64,000 nucleotides of DNA, taken from the NCBI RefSeq assembly GCF_002029255.1, contig NZ_MZGT01000021.1, forward strand, positions 17,047-81,046, read 5' to 3'. The first letter of the stretch is position 1. The number at the start of each line of letters is the position of its first letter. Under the pieces are notes generated by a model. It saw nothing but the letters and a program-made list of their open reading frames with translations. It was not told the DNA's origin and did no database searches. Origin of the DNA: Clostridium chromiireducens. GTDB lineage: Bacteria; Bacillota; Clostridia; Clostridiales; Clostridiaceae. Positions 1-8,079 of the stretch are shown here, one piece after another. Position numbers and translations under genes: made by a program.

Positions 1-1
1 T

Positions 2-1270
2 AATATAGAAAATAGAATTAATGATTTATATGATAAGCTTGGCGATATGTATGAAGAGGAAATGAATAAAGCCTTAAACAAAATTGCCATTATGCAGGAA
101 ATTTTAGACAAGAGTGATTTTTATAGTATTAACTCAAGAATACAGGCAACTGCAGCTGGCCTTGGAATAAAGGAACTTTTAGATAGGGATGCTTCAGCTT
201 TAAGCGGAGGGCAGAGAACAAAAGTTTTGCTGGCCAAATTGCTTTTACAGAAACCAGATATTTTATTATTAGATGAGCCAACTAATCATTTAGATGAAGA
301 ACATATAGAATGGCTTAAAGATTTTTTAATAAACTATGAAAGTGCGTTTATATTAATATCGCATGATAATTGGTTTTTAAATAGTGTAGTAAATGTAGTA
401 TATCATCTTGAGAATAAAGTCTTAACAAGATATGAAGGAAACTATGATTATTTTGTTAAACTATATGATGCACGAAAAGAGCAACGGTTAATTGAATATA
501 AAGAGCAGCAAAACCAAATTGCAAAACTTGAAGATTATATAAGAAAAAATAAAGCAAGAGCCTCAACTTCAAAACAAGCTAAATCAAGAGAGAAGAAACT
601 TGATAAAATAGAAAGAATAGAGATTAAAAAAGAAATTATAAAACCTCAATTCAATTTTAAAAGTATAAGAATGCCAGAAAGCATAATTTTTAAAACTAAT
701 GATTTAATAATTGGATATGATAAACCTTTAAGTAAACCACTAAATTTAAAAATGAAGAGAGGGCAAAAAATTGCAATAACTGGAGCTAATGGTTTAGGAA
801 AAACCACTCTTCTTAAAAGTTTACTTGGATTGTTAAAGCCTATAAATGGTGAAATATCCATAAGCGACTATAAAAAGATAGGATATTTTGAACAGGAAAC
901 TGCAGAAAATAATACTATTTCTGTTTTATATGATGTTTGGAACTGCTTTCCAAGCTTAACTCAAACTGAAGTGAGGAGGTATCTTGCTAGATGTGGATTA
1001 ACTAGCAAGCATATAGACAGTCCTATTAATATATTAAGTGGAGGAGAACAAGCTAAAGTTAGATTATGTAAGTTAATTAATGAACCTACCAATGTATTAA
1101 TTTTAGATGAACCGACAAATCATTTGGATATTTATGCTAAAAATGAACTTGAGCGTGCCTTAAAAGAATATGACGGCAGTATAATTATAGTATGCCATGA
1201 ACCAGAGTTTTATAAAAATATTACAACAGATGTATGGAATTGTGAAGAGTGGAGATGTTGCAATAATTAA
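2..1270 (+). CDS. ABC-F family ATPase, 5' end outside the window
   Basis: The frame is open from base 2, ahead of the first in-frame ATG (47), so the start and the first Walker A lie left of the window. Counted from that ATG, the first cassette shows its signature SGGQ (~52) and LLLDEPTNHLD. A charged linker of about 80 residues follows, then a complete second cassette: Walker A GANGLGKT (~245), signature SGGE (~331) and ILDEPTNHLD. Tandem cassettes with no membrane domain define ABC-F proteins, soluble ATPases that act on the ribosome. Some are housekeeping factors (EttA/YbiT type) and some give antibiotic resistance. Linker sequence alone does not let me choose, so target and substrate remain open. 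Confidence 0.9.
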   Translation, partial: NIENRINDLYDKLGDMYEEEMNKALNKIAIMQEILDKSDFYSINSRIQATAAGLGIKELLDRDASALSGGQRTKVLLAKLLLQKPDILLLDEPTNHLDEEHIEWLKDFLINYESAFILISHDNWFLNSVVNVVYHLENKVLTRYEGNYDYFVKLYDARKEQRLIEYKEQQNQIAKLEDYIRKNKARASTSKQAKSREKKLDKIERIEIKKEIIKPQFNFKSIRMPESIIFKTNDLIIGYDKPLSKPLNLKMKRGQKIAITGANGLGKTTLLKSLLGLLKPINGEISISDYKKIGYFEQETAENNTISVLYDVWNCFPSLTQTEVRRYLARCGLTSKHIDSPINILSGGEQAKVRLCKLINEPTNVLILDEPTNHLDIYAKNELERALKEYDGSIIIVCHEPEFYKNITTDVWNCEEWRCCNN

Positions 1271-1311
1271 CTATGAAAGAAGAATGGCTGAATACTTGAT
1301 TAATATTAAAG

Positions 1312-1352
1312 AAGAGTCCCAAGACAAGCTAACTAAGCTGTAAGGGGCTCTT
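1312..1352. terminator. Hairpin between convergent genes
   Basis: A nine-base stem (AAGAGTCCC with GGGGCTCTT, one G-U pair) lies between the stop of the ABC-F gene and the stop of the convergent gene. The T-run on the plus side starts about 12 bases later, so it is a moderate bidirectional terminator candidate. Confidence 0.5.
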
Positions 1353-1397
1353 ATAAATTATGTGATTTTTTTTAATACCGAATGCTTTTTAGATGAA

Positions 1398-2645
1398 TTA
1401 TTTAGATACTTGTATTTCGTTTCCTATGTTATATCTATCTATTTGTTCTATATTCTCCCTAAAAATTAATTCTAATGCTTTATCTTTTTTTACATTATTA
1501 AATTCTACAATATATCCAAGAGCATCATTTGGATTTTTGTAGAAACTCATATATTTATCGCTATCATAATCAGTATAATTAGTCTGACCTTCAACAAATT
1601 GATAATATATACTCATACTACTTGCCATTAGGAGACTTGCTTTTTCTGAAGTTCCCTTGCAATATACCTTTACACTATTATCATTTCTTTCAATATTGGA
1701 TATTTCTCCCTTGCTTCCATCAGAAAAGTCAAAAGATTTTAAATATCTTACGTTATTAATTGTTTCTTTACTTTCATATTCTTTTGTATTATTGTTTTCA
1801 TGTGATTTTCTAAATTCGTCCCAAGTTATATCGCAAGATAATGGTATTATGCTTATATCTTTTTGATCTTTAAGTATATCATAAGTAGCGGCCTTTGATT
1901 CGTAAGTTCCTTTTATTCCTTGACTATCTGAAGAACTTCCAGAGGACCTCAATTTATACATTTTATCTCCAACTTTCAATATCATTGATGAATCCATATA
2001 TCTATCCTCATGGTCTTTTGGAGGTTCTTTATAAGTAACTACTGTACCTAAAACGTCAGACTCTAATTTATTTAATGTACAATCAGATCCAGATATCTTT
2101 GTTGATATGTCTTTTTCAATTGTTTTCTTAAATGATTCAGAAAAATCTACACTCGCATCCATTCCTATATTAACTTTATAATTTGGAAATACTAGATCTA
2201 GTCTTAAGTCACCATTTTCAGGAAAATCTTCTTCGTTGTTATCTTGATCTATAGTAATTAATAAAGTTTTATCATCTATATAATTACTTGACATACCTTG
2301 TCCACCAAAATGATTTTCTCCATAAAGCAATTGAACTATTGAATTATCATTTTTAGTTTGATCAAAAGGTTGTGTGCTTTCTACCTTAATTACTGCATTT
2401 AATTTATGTTTTGTTGCTAATGCCTTTTCCAGTGTTATTTTTAATCCATTTTGTATAACGCTCTTATTCACATTTATTGAATAGTCTTTGTAAGTTTCAG
2501 CAGATGTTGTACTATTGATATAAGTAGAAGTAACTTGTACATTATCAGCAGCTAAAGCAGGCGATTCTAATACACCAATAGCTAACATAAACCCCATAAC
2601 TCCAAGAATTGGTCCTAATACTTTGCTAATTTTTTTGTTTACCAT
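1398..2645 (-). CDS. Secreted DUF4179-like protein
   Basis: A 415-aa protein with a signal peptide: KK, a hydrophobic stretch at ~9-28, then cleavage site PALA-AD. The following segment (NGLKITLEKALATKHKLNAVIKV) resembles the DUF4179 domain that forms the extracytoplasmic part of many clostridial anti-sigma factors. This protein lacks the N-terminal sigma-binding part and has no adjacent sigma gene. The rest is polar beta-rich sequence without a motif I recognise. A good RBS (AGGGGG) precedes the ATG. It is a free-standing secreted relative of anti-sigma sensor domains; its role is unknown. The domain call is from sequence feel, not a search. Confidence 0.6.
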   Translation of the reverse strand: MVNKKISKVLGPILGVMGFMLAIGVLESPALAADNVQVTSTYINSTTSAETYKDYSINVNKSVIQNGLKITLEKALATKHKLNAVIKVESTQPFDQTKNDNSIVQLLYGENHFGGQGMSSNYIDDKTLLITIDQDNNEEDFPENGDLRLDLVFPNYKVNIGMDASVDFSESFKKTIEKDISTKISGSDCTLNKLESDVLGTVVTYKEPPKDHEDRYMDSSMILKVGDKMYKLRSSGSSSDSQGIKGTYESKAATYDILKDQKDISIIPLSCDITWDEFRKSHENNNTKEYESKETINNVRYLKSFDFSDGSKGEISNIERNDNSVKVYCKGTSEKASLLMASSMSIYYQFVEGQTNYTDYDSDKYMSFYKNPNDALGYIVEFNNVKKDKALELIFRENIEQIDRYNIGNEIQVSK

Positions 2646-2678
2646 TAATATTTTCCCCCTTAAGTGATAAGTGAGAGT

Positions 2679-2780
2679 CCAAATCTATGATTTGGTACCT
2701 CGAACTTAGTTAAGTCGCGTTAGTGGCTTAACTTCCTTTATTCTATTTGGAAAATCGAATTTAGATGATAATATTCGATT
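2679..2780. other. Three consecutive short hairpins upstream of the DUF4179-like gene
   Basis: Perfect stems lie at 2679-2685/2689-2695 (CCAAATC-GATTTGG), 2708-2714/2727-2733 (AGTTAAG-CTTAACT) and 2753-2760/2773-2780 (AATCGAAT-ATTCGATT). They fall in the leader side of the minus-strand gene. This 2646-3044 gap holds no other feature I can name. Confidence 0.4.
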
Positions 2781-3044
2781 CAGCTAAGTTTGTTTTTATT
2801 TTACAATTAATTATATCCCTATAATGGAAAAACATCAATTAATTAACTTTTGTTTTGATAAGATCTTAAAATATTTATATTTAAATGAAATTATTAAAAT
2901 TGGATTCAACGAGTTTTGAAAAAATAATAATGGTAAAGATATTTTTAAAAGCTAAGTTTATAAAAAATATCTTTGCAGAATCATTTTATATTGTATAATA
3001 ATAGCAATACACAGGTTAAAACATACCTTGGAAGGAGACATGAA

Positions 3045-5078
3045 ATGGATTTACTAATGACAATATTATTGCTAATGGTGTGCTTATTAATTTCAAATAT
3101 AACTAGCCACTATATACCATCGATACCTACAGCTTTAACTCAAATAGTTTTGGGAATAGTTATCACATTTATTTTTAAACATAATTCTTTTGAGCTCGAA
3201 GAGGAATGGTTTTTTCTTTTATTTGTAGCACCGATTTTATATAATGATGGAAAATATTTTCCAAGAGAAGAACTATGGAAAATGAGGCGGTCTATATTTG
3301 GAAATTCTTTGATATTAGTTCTATTAACAACTATTGGAGGAGGATATTTTATTAATTGGATGATACCAGAAATTCCTTTGGCAGCTGCATTTGCGTTAGC
3401 AGCTATTTTATCACCAACTGATCCGGTGGCTGTAAGTGGAATAGCAAAGCGAATTCATATTCCTGAGAAAGTTCTAAATCTTGTTAAAGGAGAGTCTTTG
3501 ATAAATGATGCATCAGGTATAGTAGCATTTAATTATGCTATAGCTGCTGTAGTAACCGGTTATTTTTCATTAAGAGATGCAATTTTTAATTTTTCATATG
3601 TATTCTTAGCCGGTGCAGTCTTAGGTTTGATTTTTGCTTTAATTTTAACACTAATAAGGTTTAATTTGCGTAAAGAGGGGATAAATGATGTTGTATTTCA
3701 CTCGTTGTTACAGATACTAGCTCCCTTTGGGATTTTCATAATTACTGAAGAGCTTTTACATGCGTCAGGAGTAATTGCCGTAGTAGTTGCAGGTATCATT
3801 TATTCATTAATTATTAAGCGATTTGAAACTAGTATAGCTGAAGAACAAGTACTTACAGAAAATATATGGTCTATTATTTTATTTGTATTAAATGGAATCG
3901 TGTTTCTATTACTAGGATTAAATATTCCTCTATCAATGAGTGCAACCATAGCTGATCCTAATATAGGGAATTTAAAGGCTATTGGATATGTTATTGCTAT
4001 TGGATTTGTTATTTTAGCAATTCGTTTTGTTTGGTCTTATATTTTTGCCTTTTATGAATATCGTTTTAATAAAGGCAAAGATATGGAAGTGCCGAGTGTA
4101 AAGATGGCGTTATTAACTAGTTTAACTGGAGTTAGAGGTACGGTTACAATGGCTGGAGTTTTATCGATTCCATTTTTTCTGAATAATGGAGAAGCATTTC
4201 CAGAAAGATCATTGATTCTTTTTTTAACTGCCGGTGTAATATTATTTACATTAATATCAGCAACTATCTTCCTGCCATTTTTATGTAAAGATGAATTAGA
4301 AGAAGATAGAAAAACTAATGATAACAACCTAATTGAGGCCAAAAATAAACTTTTACTAGCTGGTATTAAAGCTATTGAGTCAGAAATAAATGATAAAAAT
4401 GAAGCAGTAGCTTATGAATTAATTCATGAATGTAAACATAGATCTCAAAATCTTAGATTTGAGCAAAATTCAAATGTAAGAGAGAAAAATTTTAATCAGC
4501 AAGAAATAGTTAAAATACAGTTAATAGCTTTAAAGGCAGAACGAAAATATATAAATATATTAATGGATAAAAATGAGATTGATGAACAAGTTTTTAAAGC
4601 ACTTGATAAATCTTTAGATTATAGAGAAGAAGCGCTTCTAAGAAATCCTAGTCAAGATACTATGTTTCTTATGAGAAAATTATTAAGAGCTGTGAAAATT
4701 TTTTATGGAAAATACCGCAAGCGAAGAGAAATTAAGCTAAATAATTTGAGAGTGGTAAAAGATATTCAATTAAAATCCTTTCAAGCTGCAATTGAATCAT
4801 TAGAGGAATATCTAAAAAGCCATGATGAATCAGATGCTGTACAAAACGTTATTTTATATTATAGGACTATGATGAATAGATTTAAAGGAAATAGAGCTAC
4901 ATATAATGGAGAAAGTATTAAACAAAAAGAGGAATTGAGAATAAAAGCTATGGATATAGAGCGTTCAGAGGTTCGTAAGATGTATGAATCAGGGGAAATT
5001 ACTAGAGAAGAATCAAATGAATTAAGAAGGTATATAAATTATATTGAAAGTGCATTCTTATATAAGCATGTTGAATAA
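3045..5078 (+). CDS. NhaP/CPA1-type Na+/H+ antiporter with long cytoplasmic tail
   Basis: A 677-aa protein. I chose ATG 3045 because AAGGAG sits 7 bases upstream; an upstream in-frame ATG (2973) has no RBS and would add 24 polar residues ahead of the first membrane helix. About 12 membrane segments cover residues 1-415. They include the CPA1 hallmarks SPTDPVAVSG and GESLINDASGIVAF, where the Asp residues bind the cation. The last ~250 residues are charged and helical, as in TIGR00831-type antiporters. It should exchange Na+ (or K+) for H+ across the cell membrane. It appears monocistronic. A degenerate copy of part of its tail (around LLRAVKIFYGKY) is found at 16197-16277. Confidence 0.9.
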   Translation: MDLLMTILLLMVCLLISNITSHYIPSIPTALTQIVLGIVITFIFKHNSFELEEEWFFLLFVAPILYNDGKYFPREELWKMRRSIFGNSLILVLLTTIGGGYFINWMIPEIPLAAAFALAAILSPTDPVAVSGIAKRIHIPEKVLNLVKGESLINDASGIVAFNYAIAAVVTGYFSLRDAIFNFSYVFLAGAVLGLIFALILTLIRFNLRKEGINDVVFHSLLQILAPFGIFIITEELLHASGVIAVVVAGIIYSLIIKRFETSIAEEQVLTENIWSIILFVLNGIVFLLLGLNIPLSMSATIADPNIGNLKAIGYVIAIGFVILAIRFVWSYIFAFYEYRFNKGKDMEVPSVKMALLTSLTGVRGTVTMAGVLSIPFFLNNGEAFPERSLILFLTAGVILFTLISATIFLPFLCKDELEEDRKTNDNNLIEAKNKLLLAGIKAIESEINDKNEAVAYELIHECKHRSQNLRFEQNSNVREKNFNQQEIVKIQLIALKAERKYINILMDKNEIDEQVFKALDKSLDYREEALLRNPSQDTMFLMRKLLRAVKIFYGKYRKRREIKLNNLRVVKDIQLKSFQAAIESLEEYLKSHDESDAVQNVILYYRTMMNRFKGNRATYNGESIKQKEELRIKAMDIERSEVRKMYESGEITREESNELRRYINYIESAFLYKHVE

Positions 5079-5320
5079 TCTGATAATAATAGAGCTTTTA
5101 ATTGTTACTGGATTGATAAAGAAACGCTTGTGAAAAAACCTTCTTTTAAGCTTATTTTTAGCAAGTTTTGGAGTTCTCTACTTTTTAAATAGTAGTTTCT
5201 TATGAATTTTGCATATGTATTACTTTATTGTATTAAGTGAGAATAATTTTTGTATTTAGCGATAACCTAACAGTGAATATATAATGTTCATTAATTAATT
5301 AAAGTGGAGGTAGCATCACA

Positions 5321-6388
5321 ATGAAGATTTCAATAAAAATAACTACATTAATTTTGGCAATGGTGGCTATCTTTATGTTAACAAATATAATTCAAGTTAC
5401 AACATTAGCTAGTTCAAGTTTAAATTTTAATAATGCTAGAGCAGCTAATGTTGCAGTCATATTTTTCAAAATGGATGATCCATATACCATGAGCGTTGTA
5501 GAAAGCTTAAAGAATCTGGAAAATGATAAGCAGAATAATGTTAAATTAACTTTCTTTGATCCCCAAAATAATATAGCTATACAAAATGCAATGTTAGATT
5601 CTGCTCTTCAAAGTGATTATGATTTATTTATATTATATTTGCCAGATAAAAAAGAAAGTACGGTAGAAGATGTTATTAATAGAGTTAAAACAAAAGGCAC
5701 TCCATTAATATTAATGAATATTCCGTCCGAAGTAGTATCAAAAGTTTCTAAACTATATAATAAGGTTGCTTTTGTAACGCCGGATTCTAAGATGGCAGGT
5801 ATTAATCAGGGGAAAATTATTGTTGATTTATGGAATAGCAATAAGAGCGCTATAGATAAAAATGGTGACAATGTATTACAATATGTTTTATTAAAAGGTC
5901 CACTTAATGATCCACAAGTAAATGATAGAACCCAATATGCAATCTCAACAATTAATGAGGCAGGAATAAAAACAGAAGAACTTGCTATGGTAAGTGCTAA
6001 TTGGTTAAAGGATTTGGCTAAAACTTCCATTGATAGCTTGTTTTTGAAATTATATGGAAGGATTGAAGCAATTATTTCTAATAATGATGCAATGGCAATA
6101 GGTGCTATTGAATCACTACAAAATTATGGATACAATAAAGGCGATGAATCAAAAAATATAGCAGTTGTTGGGGTTGACGGACTACAAGAAGCGAAAGATT
6201 TAATTGATAAAGGATATATGACTGGAACTGTTATTCAAGATCCAGATGTTCAAGCTAAATTATTATATACTATCGGAATGAACTTAATTAATAATTTAAA
6301 TCCTACAGAAAATACAAACTATAAGATTGTTGATGGATACGTTATAATTCCATTTCCATATGATACATATACAGGTAAAGCCAAATAA
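5321..6388 (+). CDS. Orphan periplasmic-type sugar-binding protein (MglB-like)
   Basis: A 355-aa secreted solute-binding protein. A signal peptide (residues ~1-35) precedes a type I periplasmic-binding fold: FFKMDDPYTMSVVESL near the N-terminus, then FDPQNN, SNNDAMAIGAIESL and VGVDGLQEAKDLI. These match the galactose/glucose-binding MglB group (Peripla_BP_4). There is no lipobox Cys at the cleavage site. No ABC permease or ATPase gene is adjacent, so it either serves a remote transporter or feeds ligand to a sensor kinase, as some clostridial MglB-like proteins do. A strong RBS (GGAGG) precedes the ATG. Confidence 0.85.
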   Translation: MKISIKITTLILAMVAIFMLTNIIQVTTLASSSLNFNNARAANVAVIFFKMDDPYTMSVVESLKNLENDKQNNVKLTFFDPQNNIAIQNAMLDSALQSDYDLFILYLPDKKESTVEDVINRVKTKGTPLILMNIPSEVVSKVSKLYNKVAFVTPDSKMAGINQGKIIVDLWNSNKSAIDKNGDNVLQYVLLKGPLNDPQVNDRTQYAISTINEAGIKTEELAMVSANWLKDLAKTSIDSLFLKLYGRIEAIISNNDAMAIGAIESLQNYGYNKGDESKNIAVVGVDGLQEAKDLIDKGYMTGTVIQDPDVQAKLLYTIGMNLINNLNPTENTNYKIVDGYVIIPFPYDTYTGKAK

Positions 6389-6413
6389 TTCATAATTTGA
6401 ATTATGAAGATAA

Positions 6414-6441
6414 GCTGTAGCAAATGAATCATATTGCTACA
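6414..6441. terminator. Hairpin after the sugar-binding protein gene
   Basis: A perfect 9-bp stem (CTGTAGCAA-TTGCTACAG) with a 10-base loop lies 26 bases after the stop codon. There is no U-tract, so this is weak as an intrinsic terminator. Confidence 0.4.
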
Positions 6442-6448
6442 GTAATAG

Positions 6449-6500
6449 TATTGACCACGAAGCCATCCACTTCTATAAGTGCTGGTGTTCACGGACAATA
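6449..6500. repeat. Imperfect 52-bp inverted repeat
   Basis: Ends TATTGACC and GGACAATA pair with one mismatch. The centre CACTT-CTAT-AAGTG is a perfect short stem. It lies between the convergent sugar-binding and flavoprotein genes. Confidence 0.35.
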
Positions 6501-6521
6501 CCTTGAAATTTTTATACTGTA

Positions 6522-7169
6522 TTAGACATTTGTAGCAATTGATACTCCCATATCAAAAGCTTTTTGACAATCAACAGGAAACTCATCAGCTTTATGTTTT
6601 GCTTTTTCTTCTTCTGAAAATTTAGAAGATTCGTATTTATCATAATCAGAGAATTGATAAGTATTATAACTATACAATGATTCTAGTGGTTTCCCTGTGG
6701 TTCTTGCAATCATATTTTCACGTAAAGTAAAACTTTGCTTAACTCCAAATTGATTAATTTGTTCTTCTGTTGCATTCATAGTATAAATAAATCCTGCTGG
6801 GATTGTCTTAGGATAAACAGTTGGTATTTCATCGCTATAGATGCTGTTTGAAAATAAGAAACGCTCGAGTAGTGCAGTCATTCCAGCTGTAATGTTCATG
6901 TAATAAATAGGAGAACCAAAAATAACTGCATCTGCTGTTTTTAATTTTTCAAGAATAGGGGTTAAATCATCTTTTATTGCACATTTACCATGCTCACCGT
7001 TTTTTCTTTTACAGGCAAAACAGCTTATACATCCATTATATTTTAAGTCATAAAGATTTATAAGTTCAGTTTCTGCGCCCTTTGACGCTGCTCCTTTAAG
7101 AGATTTCTTTAATAAAGTTGCTGTATTCCAATTCTTACGGGGACTCCCGTTAATAGCGATAATTTTCAT
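6522..7169 (-). CDS. Flavodoxin-fold NADPH-dependent FMN reductase / iron-sulfur flavoprotein
   Basis: A 215-aa flavoprotein. The N-terminus MKIIAINGSPRKNWNT is the FMN phosphate-binding loop of the NADPH-dependent FMN reductase family. The cluster CISCFACK..GKCAIKDD is the Cys motif of the ISF-like subgroup and may hold an Fe-S cluster. FGSPIYYMNITAGM is the usual flavin-ring loop. It is divergent from an HxlR regulator (7299-7634) and clearly paralogous to the protein at 28324-28977 (shared SCFACKR, IYTMN, NTYQF.DY.KY and F..DCQKAF). It likely reduces quinones, iron or electrophiles. The substrate is unknown. Confidence 0.85.
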   Translation of the reverse strand: MKIIAINGSPRKNWNTATLLKKSLKGAASKGAETELINLYDLKYNGCISCFACKRKNGEHGKCAIKDDLTPILEKLKTADAVIFGSPIYYMNITAGMTALLERFLFSNSIYSDEIPTVYPKTIPAGFIYTMNATEEQINQFGVKQSFTLRENMIARTTGKPLESLYSYNTYQFSDYDKYESSKFSEEEKAKHKADEFPVDCQKAFDMGVSIATNV

Positions 7170-7236
7170 AAATGTTCTGCTCCTTTTTGTTTATTGTAAA
7201 ATATATTATGATATAATTATATTACTAAATCAAAAA

Positions 7237-7270
7237 TATACTAGTACGCAACTTTTTTTGACTAGGTATA
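7237..7270. promoter_or_regulatory. Candidate HxlR operator in divergent intergenic region
   Basis: TATACTAGT (7237-7245) and ACTAGGTATA (7261-7270) form an inverted repeat between the divergent flavoprotein and HxlR genes. The motif AGTACGCA (7243-7250) recurs as AGTATGCA at 29063-29070 and AGTACGCA at 45126-45133, both in front of the other HxlR genes of this window. Confidence 0.55.
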
Positions 7271-7298
7271 TTAAAATTGACTAAAGGAGATTTTTATT

Positions 7299-7634
7299 AT
7301 GGACGATAAAACAAAGGATAAATCTATAAATAACCATCTACAATATTTACTTCAAGTAATTGGTGGCAAATGGAAATTACCTATACTATGTATATTAACA
7401 AAAAAAGAAGTTGTACGTTTTAATGAATTAAAAAGAGAACTTAATGGAATTACTAATATGTCATTAAGTAACTGTCTGCAAGAATTAGAACAATATAAAA
7501 TAATAAATCGTGTTCAATACCTAGAAATGCCTCCTCGTGTGGAATACTCATTAACTGAAAATAGCAAAAAATTAATTCCTTCATTAAAAGGTCTTAGTGA
7601 TTGGGCAAAGGAACAAATGGAAATTGATGTATAA
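7299..7634 (+). CDS. HxlR-family transcriptional regulator
   Basis: A 111-aa winged-helix protein with the HxlR signature: IGGKWKLPILCIL in the first helix, VRFNELKRELNGITNMSLSNCLQELEQ as the recognition region, and the wing PPRVEYSLTENSKKLIPSL. It has no Cys of the YodB/HypR redox type, so direct thiol sensing is unlikely. RBS AAAGGAG precedes the ATG. It is divergent from an FMN reductase gene, the standard arrangement for an HxlR factor that controls its neighbour. It closely resembles the HxlR at 29126-29494. Confidence 0.9.
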   Translation: MDDKTKDKSINNHLQYLLQVIGGKWKLPILCILTKKEVVRFNELKRELNGITNMSLSNCLQELEQYKIINRVQYLEMPPRVEYSLTENSKKLIPSLKGLSDWAKEQMEIDV

Positions 7635-7652
7635 TGTATTAAAAATATTAAT

Positions 7653-7687
7653 AAAAAGGAGTTGCTAATCTTAAGCAATTCCTTTTT
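7653..7687 (+). terminator. Rho-independent terminator of the HxlR gene
   Basis: A 14-bp stem (AAAAAGGAGTTGCT with AGCAATTCCTTTTT, one mismatch) is followed by T residues, 18 bases after the HxlR stop. Confidence 0.8.
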
Positions 7688-7722
7688 TGCATCTCATTTA
7701 TAGATATCCAACTTTGAAATTA

Positions 7723-7957
7723 AACTTATGTGGTAGCTTACCGAAATTACATACATATTTGCTCCATCGGACTTATGAAATTTTCGCTAGAAGGTTCTAA
7801 GTGGAAGGTTGCACCCATTTCTGCATGTTCCTAAAGCAAGTTTAGGACAAGCATCAGATGGAACAACCTTCCACTAAGAACTATCATAACTCAATTTCAA
7901 ATGCCCTTCCGCAAATATGTATATTACTGATTTCGGTGGATTATATCCATAAGTCTA
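7723..7957. repeat. Repeat family B, copy 1: MITE-like long inverted repeat
   Basis: About 235 bp that fold back on themselves. Outer arms read ACTTATGTGGTA..ACCGAAAT and TACATACATATTTGC against their reverse complements at 7910-7957. An inner arm GTTCTAAGTGGAAGGTTG pairs with CAACCTTCCACTAAGAAC (one mismatch). There is no coding potential. Related copies lie at 26259-26371 and 31391-31625. It fills most of the gap between HxlR and the PRD regulator. Confidence 0.7.
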
Positions 7958-8079
7958 AGTTATAGTTAGTTTATCTATATTAGGAATATTATTGCATTTT
8001 TATATGCAAAAGTTCTCCTTTTATAGAAAAGATTATTTTTATATAATAAAAACATAGGGGATAGGAGAGTGTAGTTCAA

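Noticed and set aside
6449..6500. Terminator or attachment site between convergent genes
   Set aside because: Pairing is interrupted and there is no U-tract; nothing indicates integration.
7697..8079. CRISPR array or tandem repeat
   Set aside because: Repeats here are inverted, not direct, and have no regular spacers.
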